From positions 149,509 to 199,968 of the forward strand of contig CM007322.1 in NCBI GenBank assembly GCA_000333855.2: 50,460 bases of DNA, read 5' to 3'. Shown in pieces: positions 9,901 through 17,170 of this stretch. Each line of letters opens with the position of its first letter. Position 1 is the stretch's first letter. The position numbers were made by a program, and so were the translations under genes. The notes under the pieces were generated by a model, which saw only the letters and a program-made list of their open reading frames with translations, was not told the origin of the DNA and made no database searches. This DNA is from Endotrypanum monterogeii (taxonomy: Eukaryota; Euglenozoa; Kinetoplastea; Trypanosomatida; Trypanosomatidae).

Positions 9901-12513
9901 GTCTGCTACAGCGCGGCGATGGCGGCGTCGGGCAGCCGTCGCAGACGCGCGGCCGCACGAGGGCAACCTCGACGCTCTGCCTTTGGTGACGACAGCGGCA
10001 CTGCGGCGCTCACCGCCTCTCGCCCTTCTCGTCCTGCGCTGGATCAGCAGGCGACCCCGAACGCCGTCGGCGCCACTGCAGCCACAGCAGGTGCAAGTGC
10101 GCAGAAAGGCGTCGCTGATGGTAGTGCGCGCTCCGCCGGGGGGGATGAAGATGTCCTACCCTCCGCACAGGCGTCGAGTCAGCCAAGACCGCTGCCGCCG
10201 CTTCACCCCAGGGCGGGCCGTCATCATCACGGCGGTATGGCGACCACACCGACGTCAACTGCCTTGTCTTCGCCTGGGTTTACGTTCTCTGCCAACCCAT
10301 TCGAAGGCAAGTTAATTGTGTGCCAGATCCACGGCATCTCATCACACACAGGCCAAAAATATTTCGTTGTGGACCCGCGCTCTCGCATGCGGCTGGCATT
10401 CGTGCTGAACTGTAGCGCTCTTCATGAGATACCAGAGGGTTACGGCGTGTATGGACAAACCGACGTGGTGTTTCGCTGCAAGCAGGCCCGCGACACGCGG
10501 TTTAGTTTTAATGTCAAGTTCGAGGCCCACCGGCCTACGTTCGCTGTGGCGCTGGAGTACGACATGGACGCGGTGGGGAAGACTTCCCTAAGGCAGGATG
10601 TTGCCGCCAACCCCGCGGCCACGTCGGGGTCAGGGGACGGTGGCGCATCCTTCAAGGCGTCTGCACCTCCATCTGTAGCATCTCCCTCTCCAACCTCGAC
10701 GACGACATCGCGCTGGGCCGAGGTGGAGGTGGCTGTGACGAATTTAAGCCGCAGCCATCCGCAGGTATTTGTGCTCTACACGCAGTCGGAGGTGCTATCT
10801 TTGTCGATTCCCTGTGCCGTGTCATCGACTCATGGGGTGTGTCCTGGCAGCGTGCTTCTTCCACAACTCCCTGGAGTGGCCGCGGAGGACAACGGGAAAT
10901 CTGCTCTGCCGGCGACAGGGACTAGTGGCGGCCCGGTCTTTGCGACTTCCGGTCTGCAACTGCCCGTGGGTCCGCAGTCCGTTGGCGTCTTCACTGTTCG
11001 TCTGGATCGGCTGCGCGCGGAAGCGCTTCTCAAGTTTGACAAAGACGAGTCGATACTCGCCCGACCTGCGCTGTGTGAGCATGCGTTTCTCTACAATAAG
11101 GGAAATCCCCGAGAGCGAGTGCAACTGTTGTTTCGACAGCAGGCGCTGCTTGCCCAGTCACGACGCCATGGCCGCGCAGCTGTCGGGGCTTCCTCGGCAA
11201 CGGCCCCCTCTTCACCGACACTAGCGGACGCGAAGCCGGTGAAGAGCGGCGGTCAACATTTCAGCGAGCGCCATGTTTTGGGCTTTGCTCAGCGTTTTTC
11301 GGCAGTCATGTCGTCCATTGCAGATCGCCTGCCATTCCTGACTCGTCCAGAGGACGGAGCCGATGCGGTGAGGTCGCATGTCGGTGTGGCGAACAGCAGC
11401 AACACTGGGGTGGGTGGTGGAGGCGTCAGCAGTGTCTCAGTGGGCAACTCGGGAGGAGGAGGTAGTGGTGGCAGTGGTGGAGACGGTGTTGGTAGCGTCC
11501 CGAGTGGCGGAGCCGCGGGGTGTGTGACAGCAATCCGGGTATCTGCAGGCACTGGAAAGTCCACAGCGGCTGCCGTGGCGGGCAGTGTTGCCTCTTTGCC
11601 TTTCGACGCAGCGCGTCACTCTTCTGGAAAGCACCGGCGTGGTGGTCATCACGGAGACTCGAGTCACGTTGGACATCGCGGCCACACACGCCACACACGC
11701 CGCACAGGGCAAAACGCTAACTTCCGCGACGAAGCCTCCGATGACGGCACTGCGAGCAGCAGCAGCTGTAGCAGCAGCAGCAACAGCAGCAACAGCGGCA
11801 CCACTTCCAGTGGGTTCTCCAGTAGCACGGCCGATATCGAGGACATTGCTAGTGCGGTCGAGAGGGGAGGGACAGTTGAGAGAATGCTGGACTGTACATC
11901 AACAGAGGACAACGTTGAACAGCCGGCGTACTTGGACTGTAACGACACGAGCGACCCTGCTCTAGGGGAAGTACTCGGGGAAAGCTGTGGGTGCGCTCCA
12001 ACTGGGTGCCCGACAGACGCCCGCAGCAGTAGCGACGGGGCAGGGGGTGACACTGCTCCTCGCGTGTGGTTCACCTCTTTATGTCACGTACGCCCGCGGA
12101 GCAGTGAGGCTCCCGGTGGCTCGGTGATCACGTCGTCTTCCTCATCCCCGGTGCCTGTAGGGGCATCCGTGGTGCGCTCGAGCAGCGCCTGCAGCCATCC
12201 AAGCAATGAAGAGCTCGACTGGTACGATGCCCCCAACACGCTGCAGGAGCTTCTGGTTGAGTTGACGTGGTTATGTGATGAACTCCTCTTTTATGCGATC
12301 CTGCTCCGGAACTCTCGTCACGTTGAGGCGTGCGGCGCTTTTCTCGTCTCGTCTGTTGCGCAGCACCCTGTGATGGTGGCGTGGCGGCGACGCCGCGGCA
12401 GCGCCAGTCGCACTCGCGAGTGTGACATTTTCGGTCAGTTCCTCGAGACTCTCGACACTCTTCCGCATTTCTCCTCCCTCTCTTCAACTTACGGCCCTAA
12501 ACAAGCGATGTAG
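988..12513 (+). CDS. Giant ASH/HYDIN-like multi-domain protein
   Basis: This 3841-residue reading (from the first in-frame ATG) has many segments of the ASH/HYDIN/MSP beta-sandwich type. The clearest carry an NFG- or LG-type strand followed by VxNxS-like strands: near residues 300-340 (SVNFGDVYRG), 422-540 (SINFGDCQVGQ), 728-770 (KNFGEVNIG), 1324-1360 (LFFRDV), 1451-1490 (VNLELGCVAP) and 2803-2950. A charged coiled-coil-like stretch lies near 936-995. Long low-complexity regions rich in Ala, Ser, Gly and Thr sit near 2047-2234, 2449-2510, 2604-2774, 2970-3095 and 3387-3740. A compact hydrophobic C-terminal segment (about 3742-3830) follows. I see no transmembrane helix. Family knowledge: ASH/HYDIN arrays occur in ciliary, centrosomal and central-pair proteins, so a flagellar or cytoskeletal role is a reasonable inference. 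I cannot name an orthologue. The frame is intact for 11.5 kb, so the gene is under constraint. The true start is probably upstream at 737 across a frame break. Confidence 0.85.
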   Translation: MQMTETGILYVNCESVPFDEVAVNDIPAYRSLQVKNGTESPLLVQLTATSPAVQFQAQNENYEAIKRVGFADALSVYNDAFDLVGLISSVELAPLEEKGLIVYFRADAATFSHLVKTSQPVSYTGLLQFSVVNPASSSLSSIEPGKRRNEGLEEQPLLTTCTTIPFRANVYVSYVKLSSSELHITMTPNKTQVTDFVVTNTSCQPVYFVIREQAMPLRGLDVALYESDKFEEPKLGHRLLLDSYATMTFSLMLRSTAASSTVQQQYHTVLQCENLRDNRNTAFLYVSVNVVAESQGDLVAFHETSVNFGDVYRGTKATATIRIQSLDVREEAMLRLGDVDRRKCEGKLSLMKGDAAVDELIVGLQKGTQLNTVTLMYQPSYDGDSKDASKINFDVELFVVLSGRGHNQRVVLRCTAVLYTSNIVVSQRSINFGDCQVGQSKRFTLQIENRSPLPGKFMVQLRSKIIHIEGFSTPQKFAGRELKEEFSVAPSASLPITLRITPQRVNPMYRKQLTIINASNPAEDRQVINIEANNMAPLDTKLHDELYSWKCDLGNIDSTGNRRGPSTLWAISGVPLLVPYSVKSKADYEIILNLRSSCPEIEVFYSYDAVVCEQLEMIAAEMRSFCVYGESEDASYLTNESAEQVFIAREGLLRLLNETSRNITNRISLKPLAPLKVYVLIIRTGSPSEPLTKEDGISIAVDGIEAPRFVRLSYRLCGTSFELNGQKTKNFGEVNIGVKKTTKLPIVNRCNSFLYLHLSKSRSVTAEHIRMENNDRQSIFLTIRPYASREIELTLYPGIKGVFQENIRVSNILNIKNTITMTLKATVTKADTFDISPDSWTFEMVVPSSSSLPALIAPSLKLSKPDEATASTNTRVAAKFTVSNTSKTRRQIVARLELGSTAAASGVSAANPYLSFAGVKMAVQLDMLLSGAASVSSRKLEEQIEKLEQKLKIYVRKKKTEKADTAMRKIEAYKLALRGEEVDLAALEAAQSAMQSTTDHEFSESEDDSGHSALPSWRNKAQQGDIVQLLRREGVALPSMDTGESVVITLFLSCRRVCEEPIPVTQTHTMNMLFYEVRDQEANRIIPIDVILMRTPGDVSAQLLLAAPSTSVTSQIGVPCATLSSEAVAPPGSPSSLSPLNIGIEPLQLSPENAAAASMPGSVLQNSNFLPSSGGVVSRALQIRSPPCIRLIATDSLASNNDGRIHSTFMGHPLLLLHNCIVNDPTEFSFVVMTNVNTTIVVLEPRRCGGSVSEVLDARFKLFPRNGHVRPQEPLRIVVECTARGVGPQKYIIPVKNIRNAVDVQYFTVEMNPTEETEILTTEPKELFFRDVITPCAASQLEAQLVLIRCRFPFPHAILVRTNKPSQLALFEDASCTVPLLHPIRHVFVKETVRVYVQLRPGSRYVDPCARQIRAGIVIEAVAPNPAVSSTAFCVVAKAVLCAMACVGSGVIEVPRVNLELGCVAPTEHLVKTNFTVRNTSHTFALRVALVPSSPLVEVAEETSTGNEIVLAPLQEHVVPIVMHLPGPGLSREFIDVLNHSSAQEAIRVSLTALRMNDGIVQVDPVVNTRLTFPVAAVVRGEQGRELHLHQPVSYSVRLANYHAHREMVLATAAAVYASSVLPLWFHSPDEESRVRAAFEEDQRQTVEAAGDSSTPTPRRTNELRTGAVAPVATPLSDQPPVLYTRGRVEMKANSSQIVTWTLTGLPTLTPEEVAAVFQYQRVTLSTTLQVCVTYIAHTAHAGLATGGWQNYSSRSTPQGGRYRGPTVGQCVLLVPITLSLAMSEGRAEPAVVNLGLVGRATSMPTSPVSAASSVSSSDEERDGASEREVDPFTSGREEEMVLAARQRRRRRSCLSKLRRPRNHTFSVLASKPGLQQPPRHNMIVSFRLVNLSPVMPLPLKVECPPVIHFSHTRLTIPPGETVLVDAVLNLKLIATQGTFRYEAFFVNEWNPENDMAVCVTGQHYWKVFQILRADTQEEVRESLTLAPLRVEPALRMPLAEVKLTFLATEPDVEFDLHLQPNPQLESLLELQLLHYDATSVVRNLSFRPDTTASPSPAVTSAGGGIATSSVNQGNSGAAAAAGLASLTTSSATPSGGGKSITMAAGGSGAAGATIGPPSGVVLASLHPGATLGLATATATAAATVAGYAALSGTSAVFPADEFCGGTVTTSGSSASGTSNGVVTASDPLGTTAGGTMALNMVSSTASKAKARKVGAGTASGTGGPANGSVSTVSTRSQTLRLRCKLHGGDLASLVSIFYGSRKGRATGTSAPLTTALTPKGAGTGAAAGVVSAAAPVPAPVSPSASEFSGVNSSTGVASWTYDRIEELERRSASLVSNNVWLGTFVIENPFTEVEEVQVYSTLAPFRTFSAPAKVVLRPCRVSFESVPRSSLSAVAPQTSPNMSTAQVGYVGEVSITNEFDVYVADLSLVVLVHKRLAVPLYIDVRGGCRHKSDTPSQAPVAGAAVSVSEAARGGEEETAAAAATEVDIGTSAASSAMQRKGASAATSFLSVPAADGAAPVSLPHRIHLGPHETAVVTLSIRAADLRVLGPTAVSAATPVSTTLPPRLSLPSLEQFVSVVLVDENAPFSYVVSRVNVVTPASNTEALPSVVLSAVTPSPTTSTTAASVASVSASLDVSLKERRAEGLGSAAISQGAQRDDSSGRLLTYSATLAIDGPAVALQTPAASEEAAPKLSPKSSLHVSDAVLAGGATVAADTSEVDAASSSARVLTAADASAAVADALSLRAIPDCCLEDPADRTSTFLASTATKSAPSVAAAPRQWVLSLSNCEALPGCGGAYFFNFSVPRDDTYEPNIFITNNVLDRAVRYTVHVASQSPQVWLLLTSTTGALEAGETQPLRLQVLSSEVGSFLGYVAITNSYDSREVVYLRLKAEVFVPGPAEGVFEVVAMNGGHRLATTNGEHSVSMGSLHGAGTSRVLIALEIVNKGNVALEFPVSVVHPMRQELRPIPPSVCYSAAMAASGSRRRRAAARGQPRRSAFGDDSGTAALTASRPSRPALDQQATPNAVGATAATAGASAQKGVADGSARSAGGDEDVLPSAQASSQPRPLPPLHPRAGRHHHGGMATTPTSTALSSPGFTFSANPFEGKLIVCQIHGISSHTGQKYFVVDPRSRMRLAFVLNCSALHEIPEGYGVYGQTDVVFRCKQARDTRFSFNVKFEAHRPTFAVALEYDMDAVGKTSLRQDVAANPAATSGSGDGGASFKASAPPSVASPSPTSTTTSRWAEVEVAVTNLSRSHPQVFVLYTQSEVLSLSIPCAVSSTHGVCPGSVLLPQLPGVAAEDNGKSALPATGTSGGPVFATSGLQLPVGPQSVGVFTVRLDRLRAEALLKFDKDESILARPALCEHAFLYNKGNPRERVQLLFRQQALLAQSRRHGRAAVGASSATAPSSPTLADAKPVKSGGQHFSERHVLGFAQRFSAVMSSIADRLPFLTRPEDGADAVRSHVGVANSSNTGVGGGGVSSVSVGNSGGGGSGGSGGDGVGSVPSGGAAGCVTAIRVSAGTGKSTAAAVAGSVASLPFDAARHSSGKHRRGGHHGDSSHVGHRGHTRHTRRTGQNANFRDEASDDGTASSSSCSSSSNSSNSGTTSSGFSSSTADIEDIASAVERGGTVERMLDCTSTEDNVEQPAYLDCNDTSDPALGEVLGESCGCAPTGCPTDARSSSDGAGGDTAPRVWFTSLCHVRPRSSEAPGGSVITSSSSSPVPVGASVVRSSSACSHPSNEELDWYDAPNTLQELLVELTWLCDELLFYAILLRNSRHVEACGAFLVSSVAQHPVMVAWRRRRGSASRTRECDIFGQFLETLDTLPHFSSLSSTYGPKQAM

Positions 12514-13366
12514 TCGTTGGAGCGGTGCAGCAGCAGCAGGCAGGGGGGGGGAGAGGGAGGGAGTGTGTGTAGGTGTAGGGCCACTACATGTCAATAGGTG
12601 TGAATCTTTTGCCTGCATACATACATATATACATACATATATATATATATATAATGTATGTATATGTATATGCACACGCCTCCATCATACACTTCTTGTC
12701 TGTGTGTCTGTCCGACAGGAGTGACTGGAGCTGCGTTTCATTTGTTGTTGTATGAGTGTGCGTGCGTATTGTTTCTGCTTTATAGGTGCTGTCCGTCCTC
12801 CCCTCCCTCGACTTGGCCTGTATATGTTTACCTCCGCTGCTTTTCTCTCTATTATGTGTCGAGTTGTCTGTCTTCGACCTTCAACGTTCTGCCAAACCAC
12901 ACTGCGAGTTGTGGAGCGGAAGGGGGAAAAAAAAAATAAGCAAAAAAAAAAAGAAGAAAAAAAAAAAAACAACTCAAGGCCCCTCTCTGACACCCCTCAC
13001 ACACGTTCAAATTTGTTCCTGATGCGCACGCTGAGAAGAGGGGAGGAGGCGTGTGTGTGTTTGTGTGTATCCGTGTCTTTCTGTACGCATGTAGGTGCCG
13101 ATGATGCGCGGCTAACCCTCCCTCCCTCCCTCCCTCCCTCCCTCCCTCCCTCCTCCTCCTCATGGGTCCTTCTTGTGTTTTGCTCAATCTTTGCTAGGGT
13201 CACCACTCTCACGCCTTTCGGCGTTCAACTAGAGGTCCCCCCCCCGCTCCATACAAAACATACTCGCACACAGTGCGCTCCCCCTGGGCCCGATTATTTC
13301 AACTTCCTTCCCTCCGACTCCATCAATCAACTACTCACTTATTCACCCGCCAACGTCGAGCTTCCC
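12514..13366. other. Intergenic spacer with microsatellites
   Basis: No gene is seen. The spacer holds a TA/ATAC-rich block (about 12617-12672), a purine tract dominated by A (12927-12970), a (CCCT)n array (about 13117-13155) and a C-run (13238-13246). The pyrimidine array just before the TPR gene is the likely trans-splicing and polyadenylation signal region. Confidence 0.7.
13117..13197 (+). promoter_or_regulatory. Polypyrimidine tract and SL acceptor for the TPR gene
   Basis: A (CCCT)n array and the pyrimidine-rich sequence after it run to TTGCTAG, whose AG at 13196-13197 is the first after the array. There is no ATG between this AG and 13367, which supports 13367 as the start codon with a 5' UTR of about 170 bases. 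Confidence 0.65.
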
Positions 13367-14944
13367 ATGTCCACCGCAGGGGATCGGCAGGCGTTTCTAC
13401 GCCTCATGGGGATATCGGACACAGATATGTTTGACCCGCTTCATCAGACGTCTTCGATACCCAATGTGCAGTCTTCCCAGAGGAATAGCACGACTGGGCG
13501 GGCGCAGCGCGTTGTGAAACACAACTCATCGCTCACTTCCTCGATGGGCGGTCTCTCACACTCTGCATCTCTCGGTGGCGAACCAACGCAGTCATCGCTC
13601 ATGGCGACTTTCAGCACCCCGCGTGACACCTCCCCCGTCAGCGTGAGTGGGCCGCCGTCCTCGAGGCTTTTCTCCACACCGCGCACTGTGCACTGGGAGG
13701 ACGAGTGCACTGGAACTGCTTCACATGGATCGAGGCCGTCTCATCGAGAAGCAGCAGCTGCTCCATCATCTTCCCGCACCACGGCAGCTGCCATCAGCGA
13801 AGAGCTGAAGGAGAAGGGGAACCGCGCCTTTGAGGCCGGCGCCCTTCGCGAGGCGGTGGAGCACTACACAGCTGCTATCGATGCCTTAGCCTCGGGCTCC
13901 ACACACAGCGGTGCCGAAGTGCTGCTACTCGCCGCCCTGCACAGTAACCGTTCTGCCGCCTGCTTGCAGGCAGCGCACCAGCTGCCTAACGCCGAGGATG
14001 CCTATGTGCGTGCCGTATGGGATGCCGATCAGGCTGTGTCGTTGCGCCCATCGTGGTTTAAAGGGTATGCGAGGCAGGGCGATGCCTATATGAAACTTAA
14101 ACGGTATGGCACTGCCGCGGAGGCGTACGAGATGGCAGTGAAGTTGGATCCACAGAACCACACACTCGTGAACGCACTGGAGGAGGCACGCCAGCGGACA
14201 AAGAAGGCGGCGAGGGAGGAGTTGGAGATGCGCCGCACAGCACGCTCGACTGTAAGCACGATGTCGTCGCTCGGATCGACCATGACTGATAACTCTGCCC
14301 CTGGCACGACGTCCAAGGGAAACCTTCGGGGTGTCTCTGCACCACCGCGGGACCAGACTCTGAGCAACTGGCAGGATGCTGATCGTCGTCGCAGTGGCGA
14401 GGCCCAGCAGTTGTGGGCCCAACTAAAACACGAGGTCGAGGCAACGGTCCACGAGGCTACCGGTGATGCTTATCGAGTGCAGCAGCTCGAGCGGTTCCGG
14501 GCGCGGAACAGCAATGATGTCTCGCCAATGGCATCAACGCCCGCAGTGAATACCGCGCCCACTAAGGATGCAGTCCCCGTGCCAGCGAAAGTATCGACTT
14601 CTCATCTAATGCAGAAGACAACTGTTCCGGGGCCTCGTCCCGGCGGCGCCTTCAAGATGCACACCAATGAAAATGCAACGACTGCTGCCGAAGGGAAACC
14701 TTCTGTGGCGCCTGCTTCACCCTTTTCAGCCGAGGCGCTGCCGTCCGGCTCTCAGCCGCCAGCGTCGCGGCGTCGTTACTCGTCGTCTTCCCCCCCCCAT
14801 CGCGGCGGTACGGCGACCCAACCCACCGTCGACGGACCCGTTCAAAATGCTCGTGAAGTGCCTTTTGAGTTTTCGAGTGCGGCCGCCTCGGCCTACCAGC
14901 AGCGGCTGCTCGAGGCATATCGCAAACGCAAAACTGCCCAGTAA
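13367..14944 (+). CDS. TPR-repeat protein (co-chaperone-like TPR block)
   Basis: This is a 525-residue protein. Residues about 143-284 form a tandem TPR block of the Hsp70/Hsp90 co-chaperone style: an E-L-K-E-K-G-N-x-A-F first helix, a central SNRSAAxL helix pair, then WFKGYARQGDAYxKLxRY and a final AVKLDPQN. This arrangement is shared by STI1, SGT, RPAP3 and TTC-type proteins. The N-terminal ~140 residues and the C-terminal ~240 residues are Ser/Thr/Pro/Ala-rich and probably disordered. No second domain (DP, J, UBX or FKBP) is visible. The open frame extends further upstream without an ATG, but 13367 is the first ATG after the splice-acceptor candidate. It is probably a soluble scaffold or chaperone adaptor. 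The client is unknown. Confidence 0.85.
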   Translation: MSTAGDRQAFLRLMGISDTDMFDPLHQTSSIPNVQSSQRNSTTGRAQRVVKHNSSLTSSMGGLSHSASLGGEPTQSSLMATFSTPRDTSPVSVSGPPSSRLFSTPRTVHWEDECTGTASHGSRPSHREAAAAPSSSRTTAAAISEELKEKGNRAFEAGALREAVEHYTAAIDALASGSTHSGAEVLLLAALHSNRSAACLQAAHQLPNAEDAYVRAVWDADQAVSLRPSWFKGYARQGDAYMKLKRYGTAAEAYEMAVKLDPQNHTLVNALEEARQRTKKAAREELEMRRTARSTVSTMSSLGSTMTDNSAPGTTSKGNLRGVSAPPRDQTLSNWQDADRRRSGEAQQLWAQLKHEVEATVHEATGDAYRVQQLERFRARNSNDVSPMASTPAVNTAPTKDAVPVPAKVSTSHLMQKTTVPGPRPGGAFKMHTNENATTAAEGKPSVAPASPFSAEALPSGSQPPASRRRYSSSSPPHRGGTATQPTVDGPVQNAREVPFEFSSAAASAYQQRLLEAYRKRKTAQ

Positions 14945-15000
14945 AGGGACCTCGGCTGTGGGAGGAGGGAAGGCGGAATAGTTTTAGCTCCTGGCAGCTG

Positions 15001-15014
15001 CCCCCCCCCCCCCT

Positions 15015-15047
<33 letters not shown>
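15001..15047. repeat. C-run followed by (CA)n microsatellite
   Basis: A 13-base C-run is followed closely by about 15 CA units, just downstream of the TPR gene stop. It probably lies in the 3' UTR of that gene. Confidence 0.9.
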
Positions 15048-15049
<2 letters not shown>

Positions 15050-15435
15050 TCTCTCCCTTCCCCTCTCTACCAAATCACCTTTGAAGGGGAAAAATTCTTT
15101 TTTTCCCTCCTGCTTGCCACCTTCGTCATCGAACGCTCCTCTGTCATTTGTGCAGTTGTTTTTTTTTTTACTTTCTTTTTTTTCTTTCCATAGTGCATCC
15201 CTGCCACTGTGTGTGTGTGTGTGGGTCTGTGTGTCTGAGAATCTGGGTGGTGATGAGAAGGGGGGGAGGGGACGGGGCTGGATTCTTATCAGCAGTGGGT
15301 GGTATTTCCCCCTCCTCTTTCCCCTCTCTGCCCTCAAAATGCTTAAAAAAAAGTGTGTACTTATTGGTTTCCATCGTGCGCGTCACGACACACATAAACA
15401 TTGAGGGAAGGCTCCATACGTGTTTACACACACAC

Positions 15436-15437
<2 letters not shown>

Positions 15438-15475
<38 letters not shown>

Positions 15476-16334
15476 NNNNNNNNNNNNNNNNNNNNNNNNN
15501 NNNNNNNNNNNNNNNNNNNNNNNNNNNNNNNNNNNNNNNNNNNNNNNNNNNNNNNNNNNNNNNNNNNNNNNNNNNNNNNNNNNNNNNNNNNNNNNNNNNN
15601 NNNNNNNNNNNNNNNNNNNNNNNNNNNNNNNNNNNNNNNNNNNNNNNNNNNNNNNNNNNNNNNNNNNNNNNNNNNNNNNNNNNNNNNNNNNNNNNNNNNN
15701 NNNNNNNNNNNNNNNNNNNNNNNNNNNNNNNNNNNNNNNNNNNNNNNNNNNNNNNNNNNNNNNNNNNNNNNNNNNNNNNNNNNNNNNNNNNNNNNNNNNN
15801 NNNNNNNNNNNNNNNNNNNNNNNNNNNNNNNNNNNNNNNNNNNNNNNNNNNNNNNNNNNNNNNNNNNNNNNNNNNNNNNNNNNNNNNNNNNNNNNNNNNN
15901 NNNNNNNNNNNNNNNNNNNNNNNNNNNNNNNNNNNNNNNNNNNNNNNNNNNNNNNNNNNNNNNNNNNNNNNNNNNNNNNNNNNNNNNNNNNNNNNNNNNN
16001 NNNNNNNNNNNNNNNNNNNNNNNNNNNNNNNNNNNNNNNNNNNNNNNNNNNNNNNNNNNNNNNNNNNNNNNNNNNNNNNNNNNNNNNNNNNNNNNNNNNN
16101 NNNNNNNNNNNNNNNNNNNNNNNNNNNNNNNNNNNNNNNNNNNNNNNNNNNNNNNNNNNNNNNNNNNNNNNNNNNNNNNNNNNNNNNNNNNNNNNNNNNN
16201 NNNNNNNNNNNNNNNNNNNNNNNNNNNNNNNNNNNNNNNNNNNNNNNNNNNNNNNNNNNNNNNNNNNNNNNNNNNNNNNNNNNNNNNNNNNNNNNNNNNN
16301 NNNNNNNNNNNNNNNATATATATATATATATATA
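15438..16334. repeat. (TA)n microsatellite interrupted by an 840-base assembly gap
   Basis: Pure alternating TA flanks a run of N from 15476 to 16315 on both sides. The gap therefore almost certainly arose because the repeat could not be assembled. Its true length is unknown. Confidence 0.9.
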
Positions 16335-17007
16335 CGAAAAGGACTATAGGGAGAACAGCAGTGAAGCTTGATGCGACACCGAGACGAGAGTGTATGTGAT
16401 TTGAAAGGAGACGAGACTGAGGGTAAGTGGAGTGAGCATGTCTCTGTCTCGCTCTGTGTATCTTTGTGTATGTCCTGGGGAGACTATGATCAGGAGTGTC
16501 TTCCCCTCGAGGTCGCACCTGGGCCCGTGTAATGCAAAGGGAGTTGAGGAAAAAAAAGGGGGCGGTATGTGAGGGACTCGCACTGTATGCGTAGCTACAC
16601 TACTTATTCCCGCCTCTCGCCCCAGATACGCATACATATATATATATATGTATGCGTATATGCACGAACATAGGAATGTTTAGACTTCTCCCTTTACGCA
16701 TCTTAAACTCTTTCTGCCTCTCTCTTCCTTTTTTTTTCTTTCTTTCATTTTTATAATGTATGTGGCCCCTGCTGCTATTCTCTTCGACACCGTCAGTCAT
16801 TCCCCCCCTCCCCCCTCCCCTCTCGAGCGTCCTTGTGTGCCAGCTCCCCTCCCACGAAAAAAAAAAAAGCAGCAACCGCAACAGAACTTCTCCACGTGTG
16901 AACCTTCAAATTGTATCCGTATCTCCTTTTCTATCCCCCCCCATCCTACACGTCTACACATACGGGGTAGGCGGAGACGTTTGGTGGAGGAAGCCTTCGA
17001 TAGACAC

Positions 17008-17073
17008 GCGCTGGACTGCCTCTGATACCGTCTCCTCTTTCTCTGTGTCACCGGTTGTTTGTATGATATCTAG
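17008..17073 (+). promoter_or_regulatory. Candidate SL acceptor for the coiled-coil gene
   Basis: A pyrimidine-rich tract from about 17020 to 17060 ends in ATATCTAG, with the AG at 17072-17073. A second candidate is GTCAG at 17161-17165, which would leave only five untranslated bases. The first gives a more usual 5' UTR. Confidence 0.5.
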
Positions 17074-17170
17074 TTTCTGAGTGTATATATATACATATAT
17101 CTATATACATATATATAGATATACTTGCTTCTCCGCTTTGACCTGTGCACAATTCCGGTCGTCAGAGGCT

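Larger units (their letters stand above)
14945..17170. other. Long spacer containing an assembly gap
   Basis: No gene is recognisable. The left part holds a C-run (15001-15013), a (CA)n tract (15017-15047), T-rich tracts and GT repeats. A TA microsatellite (15438-15475) runs into 840 N bases (15476-16315) and resumes at 16316-16334. To the right are pyrimidine-rich stretches (about 16695-16750 and 16800-16855) and a TA/ATAC block (about 17083-17122). The open frames crossing the gap are artefacts of the N bases. Confidence 0.75.

Noticed and set aside
15148..16371. Open frames of 300-400 codons across the assembly gap
   Set aside because: They exist only because N bases give no stops. The real ends translate as TA-repeat YIYIYI.
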